Shown: piece by piece, positions 7,090 to 16,180 of the stretch
Layout: every line of letters starts with the position of its first letter
Position numbering within the stretch: position 1 is the stretch's first letter
Assembly (NCBI RefSeq): GCF_900631615.1
Contig: NZ_LR131273.1
Coordinates: 1,612,001 to 1,676,000 of the forward strand
Direction of reading: 5' to 3'
Length of the DNA stretch: 64,000 nt
From: Tsukamurella paurometabola
GTDB taxonomy: Bacteria; Actinomycetota; Actinomycetes; Mycobacteriales; Mycobacteriaceae
Program-made: the position numbers and the translations under genes
Notes under the pieces: model-generated
Database searches by the model: none
What the model was told of the DNA's origin: nothing
What the model saw: only the letters and a program-made list of their open reading frames with translations

Positions 7090-9233
7090 GTGGCGTTGAG
7101 CGGGTTGAGGTTGGCGGACGGTACATGTACGACGGCGAGGCGTTCGAGATCGTGGAGCTCGCCACGGCTAAGGGCGTCGTCGATGTGCTGGGGAAAAGCG
7201 CTGCAGGGCAGTACATGCGAGTTGGCCTCGCGGAGTTGCTGTCTTCGGTCCGGGGTCGGGTCCTCCCGACCGGCCCTGGCGTTTCGAGCACTGATGCAAC
7301 CGAGCCTGCAGGCGTCATCTTCGGTGAGTTGTCCGCGGCAGAGCTTCAGAAGGTGACGGAACGCGCGGGGCACGTACGCGAGATTCTTACCGGGTACAGA
7401 TCTGGCAGCGCGGAGACTGCGAGCAAGGGGGAGCCCAGGCCGGAGTTTTCCGGCGACCGCCCGCTCACTGACCGCTACGCAGCGAAGGCGCGCGAACTGG
7501 GCGTCGGCTTGCGATCTGTGGAGCGGTGGGTGTCCAAGTTCCGCACTGAAGGGCCCGCAGGCCTGGTAGACGCGCGACGTACGAGAGAGGCGGAGCCCTT
7601 CCCGTCTGTCGATCGGCGGTGGTTAGACACAGCTGTCGAAGTCATGGTTGAGCACGCCACCGAGTCGAAACCGTCCCGCACGATGGTGATGGCACGCGCG
7701 GAGGCACGGGTCTTGGCGCGATTCGGAGAAGGGGTCGTCGCCATCCCGTCTCGGACAAATGCTTTCCGCGTTCTCGAGTATCTGGAACAGCGCTATCCCA
7801 CATTTCGACTGTCTGCCAAGCGAAATCGCGACATCGCTGAGCGGCCAGAAGGCGTGTACGGCAAGCTCCGTCCAACTCGGCCTGGCGAGTACATGCTGAT
7901 GGACACAACCAGGCTCGATGTCTTCGGGCTCGATCCTCTGACGCTGCGATGGGTGCAGGTCGAACTGACCGTCGCGATGGACTGGTACACCCGCTGCATC
8001 ACCGGGTTGCGATTGACCCCGGTTTCCACGAAATCGGTTGATGTAGCGACCGTGATGTACGAGGTTTTCAGCCCACGTCCGGCCGGCGCGGACTGGCCGG
8101 AATACGCGGTGTGGCCAGCTCACGGAGTACCGCGGTCGGTACTTGTAGATGTCACCGCGGAGCGGCCAGCGGATGCGGCCGCTGGACCAGCTATTGTCCC
8201 TGAGACACTGGTCGTGGACCATGGCAAGGTCTACCTCTCGAACCACGTGATGAGTGTGTGCCAGCGCTTCGGGATTTCGGTGCAGCCAGCTCGGCTCCGA
8301 ACCGGCCGCGACAAAGGGCCAGTTGAGCGGTTCTTTCGTACTATTCGTGAAGATCTCCTCCAGGCCTTGCCGGGGTACAAGGGACCTGATGTCCACTCGC
8401 GCGGCGAGGATCCTGAGGGCGGAGCGTTCTTCTACATCGACGAGCTCGAAAGCATCATCCGCGAGTGGGTTGCGCAGGTCTACCACCACCGCCAGCATTC
8501 GAGCCTGCTCGACCCGCGAGTTCCGGGCTTACGTATGTCGCCCGCCGCGATGTTCGAGCACGGTGTTTCTCGCGCCGGATACATTGAGGCGCCTCGCGAT
8601 CCGGACCTGGCATTCGAGTTCCTCAAGCCGGTATGGCGGAAAATTCTTCACTACGGTGTCGAGATCGGAGGCCGCCGCTACAACGGAGACGGGCTCAACG
8701 GCTACCGTAACCTCGCGAGCCGGTTCACCGGCGAGGCCAAGGGACGATGGCCGATCCACTGCGATCCCGACGACATCACCAAGGTGTACTTCCGGCGCCC
8801 AGATGAGCGGACCTGGCACACATTGGTGTGGGAGCACGCACCGTCGATCGATATGCCGTTCAGCGAGGATGCACTGCTCTACGCAAGGAAGCTAGCAGCA
8901 TCGAAGTACCGATTCCCCAACGACCGCCTTGCGGTAGCTGACTTGTTGGAGCGGTGGAACATCGGCCTGGGCTCGACCCGAGTGGAACGGCGCATTGCAT
9001 TGAGAATGTCACGCGAGACCGAACTGTCGCAGCGACCGCAGGGCGAAGCGCGTGTGGATCGACTGCCGTCGGTCGCCCGCGTGCTCGCTCCCGACCAGGA
9101 CGAAAGCGATGTGCAAGCAGAGGACACCGCGATTGATCGCGGTCTCGACTACGCCGGCGAGGAAGGTGACGACGATCGATTCGACCAGGAAAACATCGAT
9201 GACTTCTACTCCGACGCGCTGGAGGACGTATGA
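7086..9233 (+). CDS. tnsB: TnsB-like DDE transposase (Mu/TniA type)
   Basis: 715 residues. A helix-turn-helix lies near residues 130-165 (ARELGVGLRSVERWVSKF). The integrase core has D273 (MLMDTTRLD), D378 (LVVDHGKVY) and E414 (KGPVERFF), the DDE triad. A Mu-type C-terminal domain follows, with an acidic tail (about 670-715). It binds the end repeats and joins the 3' ends to target DNA. The GTG start overlaps the tnsA stop (GTGA). Base composition is less GC-rich than dnaB, suggesting transfer. Confidence 0.9.
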   Translation: MSGVERVEVGGRYMYDGEAFEIVELATAKGVVDVLGKSAAGQYMRVGLAELLSSVRGRVLPTGPGVSSTDATEPAGVIFGELSAAELQKVTERAGHVREILTGYRSGSAETASKGEPRPEFSGDRPLTDRYAAKARELGVGLRSVERWVSKFRTEGPAGLVDARRTREAEPFPSVDRRWLDTAVEVMVEHATESKPSRTMVMARAEARVLARFGEGVVAIPSRTNAFRVLEYLEQRYPTFRLSAKRNRDIAERPEGVYGKLRPTRPGEYMLMDTTRLDVFGLDPLTLRWVQVELTVAMDWYTRCITGLRLTPVSTKSVDVATVMYEVFSPRPAGADWPEYAVWPAHGVPRSVLVDVTAERPADAAAGPAIVPETLVVDHGKVYLSNHVMSVCQRFGISVQPARLRTGRDKGPVERFFRTIREDLLQALPGYKGPDVHSRGEDPEGGAFFYIDELESIIREWVAQVYHHRQHSSLLDPRVPGLRMSPAAMFEHGVSRAGYIEAPRDPDLAFEFLKPVWRKILHYGVEIGGRRYNGDGLNGYRNLASRFTGEAKGRWPIHCDPDDITKVYFRRPDERTWHTLVWEHAPSIDMPFSEDALLYARKLAASKYRFPNDRLAVADLLERWNIGLGSTRVERRIALRMSRETELSQRPQGEARVDRLPSVARVLAPDQDESDVQAEDTAIDRGLDYAGEEGDDDRFDQENIDDFYSDALEDV

Positions 9234-10333
9234 CCGAAACCGCCGCGACACTCGACAATCTGACCCTCGCCCGAAAGGAAGGGTGGCAGAAGTTCGTCAA
9301 CACCCCCGCACGTGTTCCACCGGAGGCGTTGAACCGCGATGAACTCGACAGACTGACCGACAAGGAGCGCACCGACTACGACCGTGAGCGCCGCGAGTGG
9401 CACGCGAACCTCGGGCCCCTCAAGACCAGACAGCTGGTCGAGGTGCACGAAAACCTCTGGGATGTCATCGACTCCAACGCCCAGGACGGAGACAAACCGA
9501 AAGGCGCCGTTGCGATCGACGCAGTACCCGGACTAGGGAAGACCACCGCGGTATTGAGCTTCGCCCGCGCGTTCCACCGCCGCGAAGTAGCCGAGAACGG
9601 CACTACGACCGAGGAAGGTCATGAACGGTGGCCGGTGTGCCGGGTGGGACTGACCGGCAACACTGGCCTACGCGAGTTCAACCGGGCGATGCTCGCGTTC
9701 TACGCCCACCCAGGCGGCCGCCGCGGCAACGCCGCCGACTTCGCCCACCGAGCCCTGGACTGCGTGCTGGCATGCGAAACGAAGATCCTCATCGTCGATG
9801 ATCTGCACTTCCTGCGGCTGCAGTCCACCTCCGGTGTCGAGGTCAGCAACCACTTCAAGTACATCGCCAACGAGTTCCCGTTGACGGTGATCTTCGCTGG
9901 CGTCGGTTTGGAGGCGCGGGGACTGTTCTCCGAGGGCAGTAGTGACCGAGATGCTCTTCTCGCGCAGACCGGCCGGCGTACAACGCGGCTGACAATGGAT
10001 CCTTTCGGTGTCACCAATGATGCTGGGCGCCGGGCATGGCGTCAGACGCTCAAGGCGATCGAGCAGCGGGTGGTTCTGGCCGAAAAGTATCCGGGCATGA
10101 TCGCCGACGATCTCTCTGACTACCTGTATGCCCGGTGTACCGGCCAGATCGGCTCACTGATGACCCTGATCAACCGGGGATGTCAGCGCGCGGTCCGGAC
10201 TGGGTATGAGCGCCTCGACGAGGAACTGCTCGATCGGGTCAAGATCGACGAGGCATCGGAGAAGGCTCGCGAAGAACTGCGCCTGGCATTCGACAACGGC
10301 TGCCTGAGAACTCGCATCGGCAGGGCCGGATGA
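9230..10333 (+). CDS. tnsC: TnsC/TniB-like AAA+ transposition ATPase
   Basis: 367 residues. Walker A is AVPGLGKTT (near 98-106) and Walker B ILIVDDLHFL (near 187-195). Proteins of this type form ATP-dependent filaments on the target site and link the target selector to TnsAB. The last 30 residues are charged. The start ATG overlaps the tnsB stop (ATGA), and the stop overlaps the tniQ start, so the four genes are coupled. Confidence 0.9.
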   Translation: MTETAATLDNLTLARKEGWQKFVNTPARVPPEALNRDELDRLTDKERTDYDRERREWHANLGPLKTRQLVEVHENLWDVIDSNAQDGDKPKGAVAIDAVPGLGKTTAVLSFARAFHRREVAENGTTTEEGHERWPVCRVGLTGNTGLREFNRAMLAFYAHPGGRRGNAADFAHRALDCVLACETKILIVDDLHFLRLQSTSGVEVSNHFKYIANEFPLTVIFAGVGLEARGLFSEGSSDRDALLAQTGRRTTRLTMDPFGVTNDAGRRAWRQTLKAIEQRVVLAEKYPGMIADDLSDYLYARCTGQIGSLMTLINRGCQRAVRTGYERLDEELLDRVKIDEASEKAREELRLAFDNGCLRTRIGRAG

Positions 10334-12924
10334 CAGTGCCACGTTCGCTTCCCTTCAGGGTGGACCCGGTGCCGGGCGAAGCGATCGATTCCTGGCTCGA
10401 AGCGATCGCCTTCCGCGCCGACTCAGCGTGGGGAGACCTTCTCGACGCAGTCGACATACCTGCGCCTGCAGGTCTTGGGTACCCGCCCTGGACGATCGCA
10501 CTCAGCGAGGCCGAAGTAGCCAGCCTGTGTGCCGCCACGGGCAGCGACGTCGAATTTTCGATGATGACCCTCACCCGGTTCGACGGGACCGCGGTGCGCA
10601 TCGACTCGCAGTCGCGGAGTTTGCGCCGCGAAGTGGCATGGACCCGCCGCACCGGATCCCGCTTCTGCCCGCACTGCCTCCGAAGCAACGGCGGCCGATG
10701 GAAGCTCGAATGGCGACTCGGCTGGGCGTTTGCCTGCACCGACCATCGTTGTTTGCTGTCCGACGAATGCCCTCGCTGCCATAGAATTCCACGCCGCCGC
10801 CCGCTCCCGGGCCACTGCACCCCGATCCCCGGCCGATGTGCATCGCCGGCGCAGGAAGGAGGCATTGGACGGGAGGCCCGACGGTGCGGCGCCGATCTCA
10901 CGGCTGCCGAGGTCCTCGACCTTCCTGGTGCGCACCCCGCTCTTCGGGCACAGGCCCTCATCGATCGAATCATCGACGACGGAGTCGTGCGGTTCGGGGT
11001 CTACGCGCGCCTTCCACAGCCTGCGGCTTCTGTGCTTGCCGACATTCGCGCCATCGGCGGCCGAGTACTGTCCTACGCCACCGACGAAGAGCTCTTAGCG
11101 CGAGTGGGACCCGAACTGGCGGTTGAGTACCGGGCAGTCGATGAACAAGGTGGTGCACGATCCGGACAAGTCCGACAGAGCCGCACGAAGCCGGCCCTCG
11201 AAGCGCCAGCGAGAGCCGTCACAGCTGCGATTGGCGTCAGTGCCGCGATCGACGTTCTGCACTGCTCGGACCTCGCAGCCGCAGCTGATCGCCTGCGATG
11301 GTTAGTGACCTCGGCCCGGGAGACAGGCCTCAGTGTTCAACCGACGAACATCGGCTGGGGGACGCGAATCTCACCAATCCTGACCGGTGTCCAGCTCGCC
11401 GCGCTATCCCCGATGCTCGACCCGTCCGACCAACTTCGCTACCGCACTCACTCCGACCTTCCCACCTTGGTGACCAGTGGGCGCGCAGAGCTACTAGCGC
11501 GTCACACGCCGACGCAATTTTGGGCCGGAATCAGTTTGCCCTTCACGGTCCCGGCGGCGAGGCGCACAATGATGCGCCTGGCATTGTCTGCGGCCTTACA
11601 GTTGGTGGGCACTCGGTTGAATCTGACGGCCGCTGGTCAGCAGGTCGGAGGTCACCTGGCTGGCCATGCCCTATCCCGATTCCTACAGATTCTGGAGTCC
11701 GATCAACACTGGAGCGATGTGTGCGCGGGTCTGACACGCGTTGCCGATTACGTTGTCGAGCGCGGCGTACCGATCGACTATCAGCGCCGACGGGCACTCG
11801 ATTGCACCGGTTTGCTTCCGGACGATGAGTGGAGGCAGATCTGCCACCGCACCGGAACGCCGTCACAGGGCGGCTCCGCCCGGGCGGCTGTTGTTCGGGC
11901 GTTTCTTCGCGAGGAGCTCACAGGCGTCCCCACGGTTGACGGGTCCGCAGACTTGCTCGCTAAGATCGCCGCGTTTCCCCGCGATCTGACACCCGGCCTT
12001 CGGGACGAGCTGATCAACCACGCACGGGTGTTCTTGGACGCCGCGGGCATCGATGAGGAACCAATTGCCTGGGAGCCGCCAATTGAGCTCCTCGCTGGTC
12101 TCGACCTCCCTGGCCCGCGACCAGGACTGATCGACCGTGATCGCCTTCGAAAGCTCATCCGAGAACGCGACCTTCCCATCGGCGCCGCCGCCCGCGACCT
12201 CGGCACCACTGGCGAGGCGGTTCGCCTTGAGCTGATCGTCAATCCCCTCCCAGTCGATACCGGCCGCCGGAAGTACGCCAGCGCTCGAACGCAGCTCCCC
12301 CCGGAGGCTTTGACCCAGCTCTATCATCACGATCGCCTCACCTTGCGACAGATCGCTAACCGTATTGGAGTCAGTCGTCAGGTGATCCGTCGACTCCTCA
12401 CCGAATACGAGATCCCGACGATCCCCGCTACCGAGCGCGCGAAGATCATCATCGACCGCGACTGGCTCTACCAGCAATATGTCACCAACAGCAGGGCCCT
12501 CCCTGACATAGCCCGAGAACTGGGCATGAGCACGGCGAACCTGGCTCGGTGGGCGAACAAACACGAGATTCCGATGAGACCCCGCGGCGGACCCAGTCAC
12601 ACCGCGGCCCTCGACGCCGCGGCCGCCGCGAAAACGGTGCCGCCGATCTTGCGCACAGCTGTTGCGGCCCAGGGCGGGCGCGACCGACTGGAACGGGCGA
12701 AAGCAGCATCGCGATTCCCCACGCTGACCGAGGCTGCACACGCGTTAGGAACCAGCCAGGCAACCCTCACGAACCAGTTTCTCCGGCTCGAACGCGAGAC
12801 CGGCGGAGCTCTGTTCGACCGTGCCGAGCGCAATCGCCCTATGACCCTGACCGCCCACGGACGGAGGGTGATCGACGCCATTCGAAAGCTGGACGGAACT
12901 GCTAGCGAGTCTCCCGGTGGGTAA
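10330..12924 (+). CDS. tniQ: TniQ/TnsD-like target-site selector, large form with extra helix-turn-helix domains
   Basis: 864 residues, much longer than TniQ (about 400) and Tn7 TnsD (508). The N-terminus (PFRVDPVPGEAIDSWLEAIA) is TniQ-like. The zinc region is C113-x2-C116, C136, C147-x2-C150. From about residue 600 there are several helix-turn-helix segments (RQIANRIGVSRQVIRRLLTE, DIARELGMSTANLARWANK). The last 70 residues look like a LysR-type DNA-binding domain (AAHALGTSQATLTNQFLRLE). In Tn7, TnsD binds the 3' end of the attachment gene; here the neighbouring dnaB end is the likely target, by inference. Confidence 0.85.
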   Translation: MTVPRSLPFRVDPVPGEAIDSWLEAIAFRADSAWGDLLDAVDIPAPAGLGYPPWTIALSEAEVASLCAATGSDVEFSMMTLTRFDGTAVRIDSQSRSLRREVAWTRRTGSRFCPHCLRSNGGRWKLEWRLGWAFACTDHRCLLSDECPRCHRIPRRRPLPGHCTPIPGRCASPAQEGGIGREARRCGADLTAAEVLDLPGAHPALRAQALIDRIIDDGVVRFGVYARLPQPAASVLADIRAIGGRVLSYATDEELLARVGPELAVEYRAVDEQGGARSGQVRQSRTKPALEAPARAVTAAIGVSAAIDVLHCSDLAAAADRLRWLVTSARETGLSVQPTNIGWGTRISPILTGVQLAALSPMLDPSDQLRYRTHSDLPTLVTSGRAELLARHTPTQFWAGISLPFTVPAARRTMMRLALSAALQLVGTRLNLTAAGQQVGGHLAGHALSRFLQILESDQHWSDVCAGLTRVADYVVERGVPIDYQRRRALDCTGLLPDDEWRQICHRTGTPSQGGSARAAVVRAFLREELTGVPTVDGSADLLAKIAAFPRDLTPGLRDELINHARVFLDAAGIDEEPIAWEPPIELLAGLDLPGPRPGLIDRDRLRKLIRERDLPIGAAARDLGTTGEAVRLELIVNPLPVDTGRRKYASARTQLPPEALTQLYHHDRLTLRQIANRIGVSRQVIRRLLTEYEIPTIPATERAKIIIDRDWLYQQYVTNSRALPDIARELGMSTANLARWANKHEIPMRPRGGPSHTAALDAAAAAKTVPPILRTAVAAQGGRDRLERAKAASRFPTLTEAAHALGTSQATLTNQFLRLERETGGALFDRAERNRPMTLTAHGRRVIDAIRKLDGTASESPGG

Positions 12925-13303
12925 AACGGTGCACCAAGTTCCTGAACCTGGCCTCTCAGGTGGTGAAGACGTGGTTCGGAATGCCCTAGCCTCCACGCAC
13001 GTCGTCGCGTCGGTAGGGTCAGGAGCGAACCGCGATTCCACGTCCCGGAACCTGTCATGGTGAGGCTCTAGAATAGAGACAGCTAAGCCCGGCTCGTTTG
13101 CCGACGAACCGGGCTCAGCTGAACAACCGAATCACCACTCCGAGGGTTCGCCCCTCGATACCGTGACCGTTGCGAATGTCTTTGGATGACGCCTCCGATG
13201 GTAGACGGTGTGCGCGGGTTCGCCAAACACCGGAACGCTGGTGTGGGCGAGCGATGCGGACCTTGGCGTGGTGGCTCATCCACACTGCCTTGAGGAGGCA
13301 CCG
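12925..13303. other. Intergenic region after tniQ with promoter-like element
   Basis: About 380 bp without a supported gene. TAGAAT at 13069-13074 is a possible -10 box, preceded at 17 bp by a CGGAAC-like -35. A strong hairpin follows at 13081-13120. The GAGGAGG ribosome site at 13292-13298 serves the next gene. A reading frame starting at 13208 exists but lacks a ribosome site. Confidence 0.4.
13081..13120 (+). terminator. Strong hairpin, terminator or leader structure
   Basis: AGCCCGGCTCGT (13086-13097) pairs with ACGAACCGGGCT (13104-13115) with one mismatch, and outer AGCT/AGCT (13081-13084, 13117-13120) extends the stem. No T tract follows. It could end the tns operon transcript or lie in the leader of the next gene, since a promoter-like TAGAAT is just upstream. 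Confidence 0.5.
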
Positions 13304-14461
13304 TTGACCAACGACAGTCGCGACTCTGATCGCACAACCGATACCACCAGCACTGAACGGGCTGGAGGTGCCCGGCCCATCCAGGTCGGGCAGCACCGGC
13401 TCGAGGGCATGTCGACGGACCTGTTCGTTCAGGTCCCGACGACCTTGATCGACCCGACTCGCGCGCTGATCGCGTCGGAAGGTGTCGGCGCGGTCTACTC
13501 CGTGCCGTGGCAGTCCCGGACCCACCGCTCCGCGGTGGCGAGGACCGCGGCGGATCAGACCCGCAAGAAGTGCCCCGAAGCAGCGTTGCTGCTCGACGCG
13601 AACCTCTACAGCGGCCGGCAGCGGAAGGTGGCGACGGCGGAGCCGACCCGCGACTGGATCACCGTGCAACGTAGCGCGGGCCTGACGTGGGCATTGACCG
13701 ATTCCGGCTATGTGGCCAAGGGCGACACCGCTGGGCTGCGGACCACCCTGAAGACGGCGGCCCGCTTCGGTGGACAGGTGATTGCGGCGCTGCCGATCGC
13801 GAGCTGGTGGCTTTCGCACGCCGCCGATTCGCTCCGGTCTGAGATCAACGCGCACGGCATCCCCGTGGCGTTGATGGTCGAAGACACCGACGACCCGTTC
13901 GACCGGACCAACGTCGTGACCGGGCTGGTGCACGTCCTCACCGCAGATGTCCCGGTGCTGCTCCTGCGCAGTGACACGGCGGGGTTGGGGGCGCTGGCGT
14001 ACGGCGCCGCAGGCGCGGCGATGGGGTCATCGACCACCTACCGGCACATCTACCCCGACATCGGCGGGGGCGGCACCAGCGGGTCGGTGTCGTTCATCCT
14101 CCCGGAGCTTCTCGCGTACACGTCGCTGACCGCGTTCGAGCGGCATTACCTCAAGGACAAGTCCCACGCCGCGTGGTGCTGCGACTGCGCACTCTGCGGT
14201 GGACGGGACCTGACCTGGATCCGCACGGCTGACATCCCGAAGGCAGCAGCGTTCTCGCATTCGGTCTCCGCGGTCGCGATGCTCGGTCGCGGTTTGGCCA
14301 CCGCTATCGCCGCCCACAACGGCCCGCAGGCGTGGACGGCGATGTGCGAGGCCGCCCACGAGAGCAACATCGAGATCGAGAAGCTCACCGGCGGGGACTG
14401 GAAGCGCAAACGCGCCCTGTCCGCCTGGATCGGCGCTACGCCGGAGCCGGCTGCGGCGTGA
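13304..14461 (+). CDS. Unknown protein with a tRNA-guanine-transglycosylase-like zinc motif
   Basis: 385 residues. The middle shows alternating strand/helix stretches typical of a TIM barrel (VIAALPIASWWL, VALMVEDTDD, VPVLLLRSDTAGLGALAYGA). Near the C-terminus WCCDCALC gives C293-x-C295-x2-C298, with H319 later, the C-x-C-x2-C...H pattern of tRNA-guanine transglycosylases and their DNA-modifying relatives. Catalytic aspartates cannot be assigned with confidence. The TTG at 13304 has GAGGAGG five bases upstream. It converges with and overlaps the next gene by 26 bp. Function is unknown. Confidence 0.6.
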   Translation: MTNDSRDSDRTTDTTSTERAGGARPIQVGQHRLEGMSTDLFVQVPTTLIDPTRALIASEGVGAVYSVPWQSRTHRSAVARTAADQTRKKCPEAALLLDANLYSGRQRKVATAEPTRDWITVQRSAGLTWALTDSGYVAKGDTAGLRTTLKTAARFGGQVIAALPIASWWLSHAADSLRSEINAHGIPVALMVEDTDDPFDRTNVVTGLVHVLTADVPVLLLRSDTAGLGALAYGAAGAAMGSSTTYRHIYPDIGGGGTSGSVSFILPELLAYTSLTAFERHYLKDKSHAAWCCDCALCGGRDLTWIRTADIPKAAAFSHSVSAVAMLGRGLATAIAAHNGPQAWTAMCEAAHESNIEIEKLTGGDWKRKRALSAWIGATPEPAAA

Positions 14462-15059
14462 TCGGCACCCCTGTCGCGAGGGCGTGAGCGAATAGCCGCT
14501 CCTCCCAGTACCGCACCGCGACGATCCGCGGAGGATCGGCAACCTTCGATCCCCGCACCAGTAGTTCCTCGCCGGCGTGAGAGGTATGCACCACGCTCAC
14601 GTCGGCGAGGTCCGCCGCCGTCAAGCTCAGCGCCGTGGGCCGCCGCTCGGTCAGCACCACGGTCTCGCCGAACCCGCGAAGCTCACTGGCGACATACAGG
14701 GCCCTCTTCCACTGCCCGGTGGCGACGAACCCGACGATGCTCAACGGCGCCGCCGGCGGCGCCCCCGCGCCCTCCGCCGGGCACATCTCCCACAGCTCGA
14801 GGACCTGCGCGTCGAGCATCGGTCCCGCCCCGGACGACATCCGTTCGGCGACGGTCGACGACCATCGGACCACCGGATACCCGCGAAGCCCCGACAGTTC
14901 GGTCCGCGGCAACACCGACACCGAGCTATCGAGGACGAGCTCCGCAGCCGCGACCACGGCCGCGTCGACCAGATCCGCCGGCGCGACGGCAGGGACGTCG
15001 AACAGGGGGAGCTGACCCGCCTCTGCGTGGATTGACCGGGTACGTCGCCGCGCCGTCAC
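14436..15059 (-). CDS. Hypothetical protein, partner of the AbrB-like regulator
   Basis: 207 residues, no family recognised. The N-terminus is basic, followed by an alanine-rich acidic stretch. The central part (LSIVGFVATGQWKRALYVASEL, then GETVVLTERRPTALSLTAADL) looks like a compact alpha/beta domain. It starts with GTG overlapping the stop of the AbrB-like gene (GTGA), so the two form an operon. It ends inside the 3' end of the convergent zinc protein gene. The three genes probably work together or oppose each other, by position only. Confidence 0.55.
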   Translation of the reverse strand: MTARRRTRSIHAEAGQLPLFDVPAVAPADLVDAAVVAAAELVLDSSVSVLPRTELSGLRGYPVVRWSSTVAERMSSGAGPMLDAQVLELWEMCPAEGAGAPPAAPLSIVGFVATGQWKRALYVASELRGFGETVVLTERRPTALSLTAADLADVSVVHTSHAGEELLVRGSKVADPPRIVAVRYWEERLFAHALATGVPITPQPAPA

Positions 15060-15427
15060 TGGTCTTCCTCTCCCACGGGCGCGGGCTCCGGCGCGATGAC
15101 CCGCGACGCGGCGAACAGATGAATGCGGTCCTCCAGGGCCAGGAACGCCACGACGCTCCCAATGTCCAGACCGACCGAGTCGAGGACCGCCGCCGGCAGC
15201 GCGATCTGTCGCGACGTCCGCAGCCGCCGCGGACGATCCGGGTTACCTCGTACGGACGGCTTCGTCCCGCGCGGGCCGCGAGTGGGAATGATCTCGACGA
15301 TCCTCTGGTCGGCGACGACACCGATCCGGACCCACGAAGGCTGCCGCACTCCGGACGCCTTCGCCACCTTCGCTGGGATGGTGATCCGGCGGAAGCTGTC
15401 GATCGTCCGGGGACCCGTGGGAAGCAT
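15056..15427 (-). CDS. AbrB/SpoVT-like DNA-binding protein with two swapped-hairpin repeats
   Basis: 123 residues from the ATG at 15427. Two AbrB-type units are visible: RTIDSFRRITIPAKVAKASG near the start and LRTSRQIALPAAVLDSVGL in the second half, each with the R-x-I-x-(I/L)-P-A signature. Such proteins are transition-state regulators or antitoxins. The ATG is preceded by TAAAAT seven bases upstream, so the mRNA is probably leaderless. A GTG at 15463 would add 12 residues but has no ribosome site. Confidence 0.65.
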   Translation of the reverse strand: MLPTGPRTIDSFRRITIPAKVAKASGVRQPSWVRIGVVADQRIVEIIPTRGPRGTKPSVRGNPDRPRRLRTSRQIALPAAVLDSVGLDIGSVVAFLALEDRIHLFAASRVIAPEPAPVGEEDQ

Positions 15428-15445
15428 ACTGCTGATTTTAGCAGT
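15428..15445. promoter_or_regulatory. Inverted repeat over the -10 box of the AbrB-like gene
   Basis: ACTGCT (15428-15433) and AGCAGT (15440-15445) flank a 6-bp centre. On the minus strand the centre plus one arm contain TAAAAT, ending seven bases before the ATG. A repressor bound here would block its own promoter, so autoregulation is a reasonable inference. Confidence 0.45.
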
Positions 15446-15731
15446 CAAGGACCGAACAGTCACTGGTACTGCGGATTACAGCGCATGTTCCTCGTGCCGA
15501 CCGCTGTCCCGCTAAGGCACGGAAGCGCCGTCGTCGAGGGCTTCGAGGACGGCGCGGAGGAACTCAGCCGCAGTGAGGGGGATGCCGCGTTCGCGGAGCT
15601 GTTGCTCTAGCTGCTGCTCGATGTGGTCCACGCGTGTCGATCCTGCCGCAGGCGATCGTGCTGGTGCTGTGCCGGGGAGCCTCGCGACGGTGTCGTGCAG
15701 CCACTACCTGCGCGCGAGAGGCGCGTTCGCG
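15446..15731 (-). other. Intergenic region with a small remnant reading frame
   Basis: On the minus strand an open frame runs from just after a TAG at 15704 to a stop at 15512, reading WLHDTVARLPG and ending EFLRAVLEALDDGASVP. A GTG at 15631 would give a 39-residue helical peptide (VDHIEQQLEQQLRERG). No ribosome site is seen. It may be the tail of a lost gene or a small antitoxin-like peptide. Confidence is low. Confidence 0.3.
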
Positions 15732-16085
15732 CTAGCAGCACGTGGCCAGGACGGCCCGGAGCGCTTCAAGGGAGTCAGGTTCGGCCCGGTAGAAGACGTT
15801 GATCCCGCGCCGCTCGGAGCTGACGAGGCCGGCCTTCTTGAGCTGGCTCAGGTGGTGACTGACGGTCGCCGACGACAGGCCCACCGTGTCGGCGAGGTCG
15901 CCGGTGCTGATTTCGCCTGGACGTGCGGCCATGAGGATCGAGATCAGCTGGATCCGGGCCGGGTCGGCGAGGGCCTTGAGGCGCAGGGCGAGCTCGAGTG
16001 CCGCGGCCTCGTCCATCACGCCGGCGGCCAGCGGAGCACAGCAGATCGGGGCGCTGATGTCGACGACGGGGAGCGTCTTGGGCAT
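15732..16085 (-). CDS. ArsR-family metalloregulator divergent from cadI/arsI
   Basis: 117 residues. The winged helix-turn-helix is clear (ALADPARIQLISILM, then LSSATVSHHLSQLKKAGLVSSERRGINVFY). Candidate metal thiolates are the CC pair near the N-terminus (ICCAPL) and the CC at the C-terminus (ATCC). ArsR proteins leave DNA when As(III), Cd or Pb binds. It is divergent from a CadI/ArsI gene, with a perfect 14-bp palindrome between them, so it most likely represses that gene and itself. Confidence 0.85.
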   Translation of the reverse strand: MPKTLPVVDISAPICCAPLAAGVMDEAAALELALRLKALADPARIQLISILMAARPGEISTGDLADTVGLSSATVSHHLSQLKKAGLVSSERRGINVFYRAEPDSLEALRAVLATCC

Positions 16086-16106
16086 ACGCTTCAATCTACC
16101 TACTCG

Positions 16107-16120
16107 TTGACATATGTCAA
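16107..16120. promoter_or_regulatory. ArsR-type operator
   Basis: TTGACATATGTCAA is a perfect 14-bp palindrome lying 22 bp before the arsR start and about 60 bp before cadI. The TTGACA could also be the -35 of a divergent promoter. Partial copies (ATGTATGTCGA) follow near 16153. Confidence 0.7.
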
Positions 16121-16180
16121 AGCGTGGTCTAGAACTGAACGAGCAACAGTTAGATGTATGTCGAAGCCTCGGAGGTTCTC

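Noticed and set aside
13304-15427. Complete Dpd-type 7-deazaguanine DNA modification system
   Set aside because: Only one TGT-like protein is present; no preQ0 synthesis genes and no other Dpd components were seen, so only a tentative family link is reported.
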